Shown: piece after piece, positions 6,580 to 9,821 of the stretch
How positions within the stretch are numbered: position 1 is the first letter of the stretch
Layout of the letters: each line of letters starts with the position of its first letter
Source of the DNA: Bordetella parapertussis
Lineage (GTDB): Bacteria > Pseudomonadota > Gammaproteobacteria > Burkholderiales > Burkholderiaceae_C
DNA: 9,821 bases
NCBI GenBank assembly: GCA_945888535.1
Contig: CAMDAN010000089.1
Location: 1-9,821, forward strand
Direction of reading: 5' to 3'
Notes under the pieces: model-generated
Database searches by the model: none
Told to the model about the DNA's origin: nothing
The model's input: the letters and a program-made list of their open reading frames with translations, nothing else
Program-made: the position numbers and the translations under genes

Positions 6580-7479
6580 ATGCTTAAATTCAAATTACAT
6601 GCAGGGGCTTACCAAAGCACTTCAAAAGCATTGGCGATGGCTCTGGTCTTGTTACTTTCTGCATGTGCGTCGAAGGTAACCCACCGTGCGCCGGTGGAAG
6701 ACCGTAACAACAACTCTGCGCGAAGCAGTTCTAGCCCCACTCCAAGCGATTCAGCCAAGCTCATGCCTGGCTCTGAAAACGCGGGCAAAGCGGGCTATTA
6801 CACCGTCAAACCTGGCGATACCTTACTTCGCATTGCCTTAGAGTCTGGACAAGGCCACCGCGATATTGCGCGATGGAACGCATTAGAAAACCCCAACAAG
6901 ATCGAAGTAGGCCAGGTTCTTCGCGTGGTTCCGCCCGTAAGCGAGGAAAGCGTGGTTGCTAAACCCGTGTCAAGTTCTAAGGTGAACTCTACGCCTTTGC
7001 AATCACAAACTCAGTCACAAACACAGTCAGCCGCCAAAAATGAACCCGCTCCTGCGGCGGCGGCGGCGCCTGCAGCAGTTTCTGAATCGGTCGCTAAGTC
7101 AGGTGAAGACGACGTGAGCTTTGCTTGGCCTGCCAAGGGCACCATTGTTGGAGCTTTTGACGAATCCAAAAACCGCAAGGGCGTAGACATTGGTGGCGCA
7201 GCTGGCGACCCGGTGCTCGCATCTGCCGATGGCAAGGTGGTTTATGCCGGTGGCGGGCTTCGCGGCTATGGCAACTTGATTATTTTGAAGCACAACAACA
7301 CGTTCCTGACGGCTTACGCCCACAACCAAAGTTTGTCGGTCAAGGAAGACCAGACGGTCAAGAAGGGTCAAAAGATTGCTGAGATGGGCAACAGCGATAC
7401 CGACAGTGTGAAGTTGCACTTTGAAGTTCGCAAACTGGGCAAGCCGGTCGACCCAGCGCAGTATTTGCCCGCACGTTGA
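6580..7479 (+). CDS. nlpD: NlpD-type LysM/LytM lipoprotein, amidase activator
   Basis: Outer-membrane lipoprotein of 299 residues. The signal peptide ends in the lipobox Leu26-Ser27-Ala28-Cys29. A peptidoglycan-binding LysM domain follows at about residues 71-120 (YYTVKPGDTLLRIA to VGQVLRVVPP). Next comes a low-complexity linker with QSQTQSQTQS at 141-150 and an Ala/Pro-rich run. The last domain is a LytM (peptidase M23-like) domain from about residue 182 to the end. The zinc-site motif HxGxD reads RKGVD, with Arg199 in place of the first His; Asp203 is kept. The HxH motif reads Lys278-Leu279-His280. The domain is therefore very probably not an active peptidase. E. coli NlpD has the same type of loss and activates the amidase AmiC at cell division. 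It lies 9 bases after pcm. In many relatives rpoS follows, often read from a promoter inside nlpD; here rlmD follows instead. Confidence 0.95.
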   Translation: MLKFKLHAGAYQSTSKALAMALVLLLSACASKVTHRAPVEDRNNNSARSSSSPTPSDSAKLMPGSENAGKAGYYTVKPGDTLLRIALESGQGHRDIARWNALENPNKIEVGQVLRVVPPVSEESVVAKPVSSSKVNSTPLQSQTQSQTQSAAKNEPAPAAAAAPAAVSESVAKSGEDDVSFAWPAKGTIVGAFDESKNRKGVDIGGAAGDPVLASADGKVVYAGGGLRGYGNLIILKHNNTFLTAYAHNQSLSVKEDQTVKKGQKIAEMGNSDTDSVKLHFEVRKLGKPVDPAQYLPAR

Positions 7480-7496
7480 CCTGAGACAATGGGGGG

Positions 7497-8972
7497 ATGT
7501 TAGAAGATCCCCCAGAAAAAAAATCCCCCGAACTTGCAAATACCAGCCCTGCGTTGCCAGAGGGTTGGTTAGCCGTTCAATCGCTAGACTTGGAAGCCCA
7601 AGGCGTCGCTCACCGCAGCGACGGCAAAGTGGTGTTTATTGAAGGGGCGCTCCCCTTTGAAGTGGTTAGCGCCCAAATTCACCGCAGTAAAAACAGCTTT
7701 GAAAAAGGCAAGCTCACAGAGATTCATGTTGAATCGTCCCAGCGCGTTCGCCCGGTGTGTCCGCACTTTGGTTTACATGAAGCGGCGTGCGGCGGTTGCA
7801 AGATGCAGCATCTGCATCCGAGCGCCCAAGTGGCCGTGAAGCAACGGGTCCTCGAAGACAACCTCTGGCACATTGGAAAGATCCACGCGGAGACGGTAAT
7901 GCGCCCGATTGAAGGACCCACGTGGGGCTATCGTTACCGGGCCCGCTTGTCAGTGCGCTTTGTCCGAAAAAAAGGGGAAGTGCTGATTGGCTTTCATGAA
8001 AGAAAGAGCCGTTTTGTTGCGGATATGAAGGAGTGCCACGTATTGGCGCCCCATGTCAGCGCGATGCTTCTGCCGCTGCGGGCTTTGATTGCGTCTATGG
8101 ACTCGGTAGAACAAATTGCTCAGATTGAGTTGGCCATTGGTGATGTGGGCGGCCACAGTACCGAGGTCGGCGTGGGCGATGTAACGGCGATGGTGCTGCG
8201 ACATTTAGTGCCTTTAAGCGAAGGCGACCTTGATAAATTGCGAACTTTTGCGGCCCAACGCCCAGGTTTGCAATGGTGGCTGCAAGCCAAAGGGCCGGAG
8301 ACGATTGTTCGGCTTGAGGAATTACCAGAGCACACGACCCCCCAACTGTCTTACAGCTTGCCCCAGTTTGGTATCACGATGCCATTTCGCCCGACCGATT
8401 TCACGCAGGTGAATCCGCATATCAATCGGGTGTTGGTGTCGCGGGCTTTGGGTTTGCTCCAGGTTCAAAAAACTGAACGGGTGATTGATTGGTTTTGCGG
8501 GCTCGGTAATTTCACCTTGCCACTGGCAACCCAAGCCCGCGAGGTGCTTGGGATTGAAGGTGCGGAATCTTTGGTTGCGCGTTCCCGTGAGAACTTGGCA
8601 TTGAACGTGGAGCATGCGCCATCCCATACCGTTCTCGCCCCGACGACTTTTGTAGCGCGTAATTTATTTGAGATGACACCCGCCTTGCTAACGGCCGATG
8701 GCAGTGCAGACAAGTGGTTGGTGGATCCGCCGAGGGAAGGGGCGTTTGCTTTGGTGCAAGCTTTAGCCGCGTTGCACCAGACGCCAGAACTGCGAAACGG
8801 ATGGACGCCCCCGCAGCGTATTGTTTATGTGAGTTGCAATCCCGCAACCCTGGCCCGTGACGCAGGCGTGTTGGTAACGGAAGCGGGTTATCGGTGTAAG
8901 GCTGCCGGCATTGTGAATATGTTCCCCCATACGGCGCATGTGGAGAGCATTGCAGTTTTTGAGTTGCTTTGA
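7497..8972 (+). CDS. rlmD: 23S rRNA (uracil-1939-C5)-methyltransferase RlmD
   Basis: RlmD (RumA) makes 5-methyluridine at 23S rRNA position 1939 with S-adenosylmethionine. The protein has 491 residues against 433 in E. coli. An N-terminal TRAM-like RNA-binding domain spans about residues 22-82. The iron-sulfur ligands are Cys88, Cys98, Cys101 and Cys180 (ECHVL). The spacing between the first two is nine residues, longer than the CX5CX2C I recall for E. coli. The SAM-binding motif DWFCGLGNF starts at Asp331. The catalytic Cys447 lies in [12 protein letters not shown]. The only plausible start, ATG at 7497, is preceded directly by six G residues, so the ribosome binding site is poorly spaced; translation may rely on coupling to nlpD, whose stop is 17 bases upstream. 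The ATG at 7489 just before stops after four codons. The gene ends base-to-base with the convergent modC. Confidence 0.95.
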   Translation: MLEDPPEKKSPELANTSPALPEGWLAVQSLDLEAQGVAHRSDGKVVFIEGALPFEVVSAQIHRSKNSFEKGKLTEIHVESSQRVRPVCPHFGLHEAACGGCKMQHLHPSAQVAVKQRVLEDNLWHIGKIHAETVMRPIEGPTWGYRYRARLSVRFVRKKGEVLIGFHERKSRFVADMKECHVLAPHVSAMLLPLRALIASMDSVEQIAQIELAIGDVGGHSTEVGVGDVTAMVLRHLVPLSEGDLDKLRTFAAQRPGLQWWLQAKGPETIVRLEELPEHTTPQLSYSLPQFGITMPFRPTDFTQVNPHINRVLVSRALGLLQVQKTERVIDWFCGLGNFTLPLATQAREVLGIEGAESLVARSRENLALNVEHAPSHTVLAPTTFVARNLFEMTPALLTADGSADKWLVDPPREGAFALVQALAALHQTPELRNGWTPPQRIVYVSCNPATLARDAGVLVTEAGYRCKAAGIVNMFPHTAHVESIAVFELL

Positions 8973-8981
8973 TTAAGCAAC
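8963..8981. terminator. Hairpin over the two abutting stop codons
   Basis: GTTGCTT (8963-8969) and AAGCAAC (8975-8981) form a perfect 7-base-pair stem with a 5-base loop, TGATT. The TGA of rlmD (8970-8972) and the last two bases of the modC TAA lie in the loop region. Neither strand shows a T-run after the stem, so termination would be weak or rely on another mechanism. Confidence 0.4.
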
Positions 8982-9821
8982 CAAAGCCACCGATTTAACC
9001 TGGGCCCATACCGTTTGACCGGGCGCTAATGCCAACGCATCGGCAGCGCGTGCCGTAATGCGAGCTAGAAAAATACTTTCTCCGCAGCGAAGGCGAACCA
9101 AGACTTGGGAGGGATGGTGGTCTGGCGCGATAGAGTCCACCACGCAAGGCAGAATATTTTGAATGCTGGTGTGGCTAGGTTCGGCACTTGCCAAACTCAC
9201 ATCGCGGGCCAAGACCCTGAGCCGCACCTTTTGTCCGACCGAGACGCCCGAATCACGCAACCACAAAGCGCCGCCCGAAAAATTGACTTTGGCCAAGTGC
9301 CAGCGCAGGTCCAGTTCTTGAACGGTTCCTTCCAATAAAGCGCCTACATCATCACCGAGGATGACGGGGGAATCGATACCCGCCAAGACCTCGGCAACCG
9401 GACCCACCGCAGTGGCTTTTCCGTGTTCCATCACGACCAAGGTGTGCGCCAAACGCGCCACTTCGTCGGCGGCGTGGGTGACGTAAAGCATGGGAATTTT
9501 GATCTCGTCGCGCAAACGCTCGAGCCAAGGCAGGATGTCTTGTCGCCGCGCATGGTCAAGCGAGGCCAGGGGTTCATCAAGGAGCAGCAAGCGAGGTTGG
9601 AGCGCAAGCGCCCGCGCAATCGCCACCCGCTGGCGCTCACCGCCGGAGAGTTGATGGGTGCGGCGTTGAAGCAAATCCCCAAGCCCAAGCAGCGCAATCG
9701 CTTCGTCTAAAGAAGTCGGGTTGAGGCCTTTGCCTTCGCGGCGAACGCCAAAGCGAAGGTTGTCGTGAACGTTCAAGTGGTCAAAGAGACTGGACTCTTG
9801 AAAAACATAACCCAAAGGCCT
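8973..9821 (-). CDS. modC: Molybdate ABC transporter ATP-binding protein ModC (partial, start outside window)
   Basis: ModC is the ATPase that powers uptake of molybdate through the inner-membrane channel ModB. Only the last 282 residues are visible; the frame runs off the window edge, so the Walker A region and roughly the first 75-80 residues are missing. Numbered from the first visible residue, the Q-loop is YVFQE (5-9), the ABC signature LSGGERQ (58-64), Walker B LLLLDEP (78-84), the D-loop SLD (87-89), and the switch His116 (YVTHAADE). After residue 150 or so come sequences like the MOP/TOBE molybdate-binding domain of ModC (ALLEGTVQELDL, LRVLARDVSLA, NILPCVV). This extra domain separates it from most other importers, but a sulfate or other oxyanion ATPase is not fully excluded. 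modA and modB would be expected upstream, beyond the window. Confidence 0.88.
   Translation of the reverse strand, partial: RPLGYVFQESSLFDHLNVHDNLRFGVRREGKGLNPTSLDEAIALLGLGDLLQRRTHQLSGGERQRVAIARALALQPRLLLLDEPLASLDHARRQDILPWLERLRDEIKIPMLYVTHAADEVARLAHTLVVMEHGKATAVGPVAEVLAGIDSPVILGDDVGALLEGTVQELDLRWHLAKVNFSGGALWLRDSGVSVGQKVRLRVLARDVSLASAEPSHTSIQNILPCVVDSIAPDHHPSQVLVRLRCGESIFLARITARAADALALAPGQTVWAQVKSVALVA

Noticed and set aside
7000..7029. Repeat encoding QSQTQSQTQS in nlpD
   Set aside because: It is a short coding repeat in a flexible linker, typical of lipoproteins of this type, and not a separate DNA element.

Overview
This window looks like an ordinary chromosomal segment of a betaproteobacterium, most probably Burkholderiales and possibly Comamonadaceae-like. 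That placement is an inference. It rests on the surE-pcm-nlpD-rlmD order, the moderately GC-rich and tightly packed genes, and the character of the proteins. No mobile element, CRISPR array, tRNA, rRNA or prophage gene was seen. No stretch of more than about 150 bases lacks a gene.

Left block (1-3864, + strand): an AidB-type acyl-CoA dehydrogenase, a glutathione S-transferase family protein with an unusual C-terminal extension, a short-chain dehydrogenase/reductase, and a previously easy-to-miss 56-residue, strongly basic small protein. All are co-directional with short gaps, so the first three probably form one transcription unit; the small gene may belong to it or have its own promoter. This block ends at a hairpin (3900-3921) shared with a convergent NADPH:quinone-oxidoreductase-like gene (3919-4893, - strand).

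Centre and right block (4894-8972): a 139-base divergent control region carries a promoter candidate for each direction. To its right, surE, pcm, nlpD and rlmD run as a compact + strand operon: a 4-base surE/pcm overlap, 9 bases before nlpD, and 17 bases before rlmD. SurE (nucleotide/survival phosphatase) and Pcm (isoaspartyl repair methyltransferase) are stress and stationary-phase maintenance enzymes. NlpD is a degenerate LytM lipoprotein that controls cell-wall amidases. RlmD methylates 23S rRNA. The stress sigma factor gene rpoS, which sits directly after nlpD in many beta- and gammaproteobacteria, is absent from this position.

Right edge (8973-9821, - strand): the C-terminal 282 residues of ModC, the ATPase of the molybdate importer, with its start outside the window. 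Its stop codon abuts the rlmD stop with no base between, and a small palindrome covers both.

No clear new multi-gene system is visible. The items most worth following up are the 56-residue basic protein, the missing rpoS, the GST C-terminal domain, and the two convergent junctions where a hairpin is built over stop codons.
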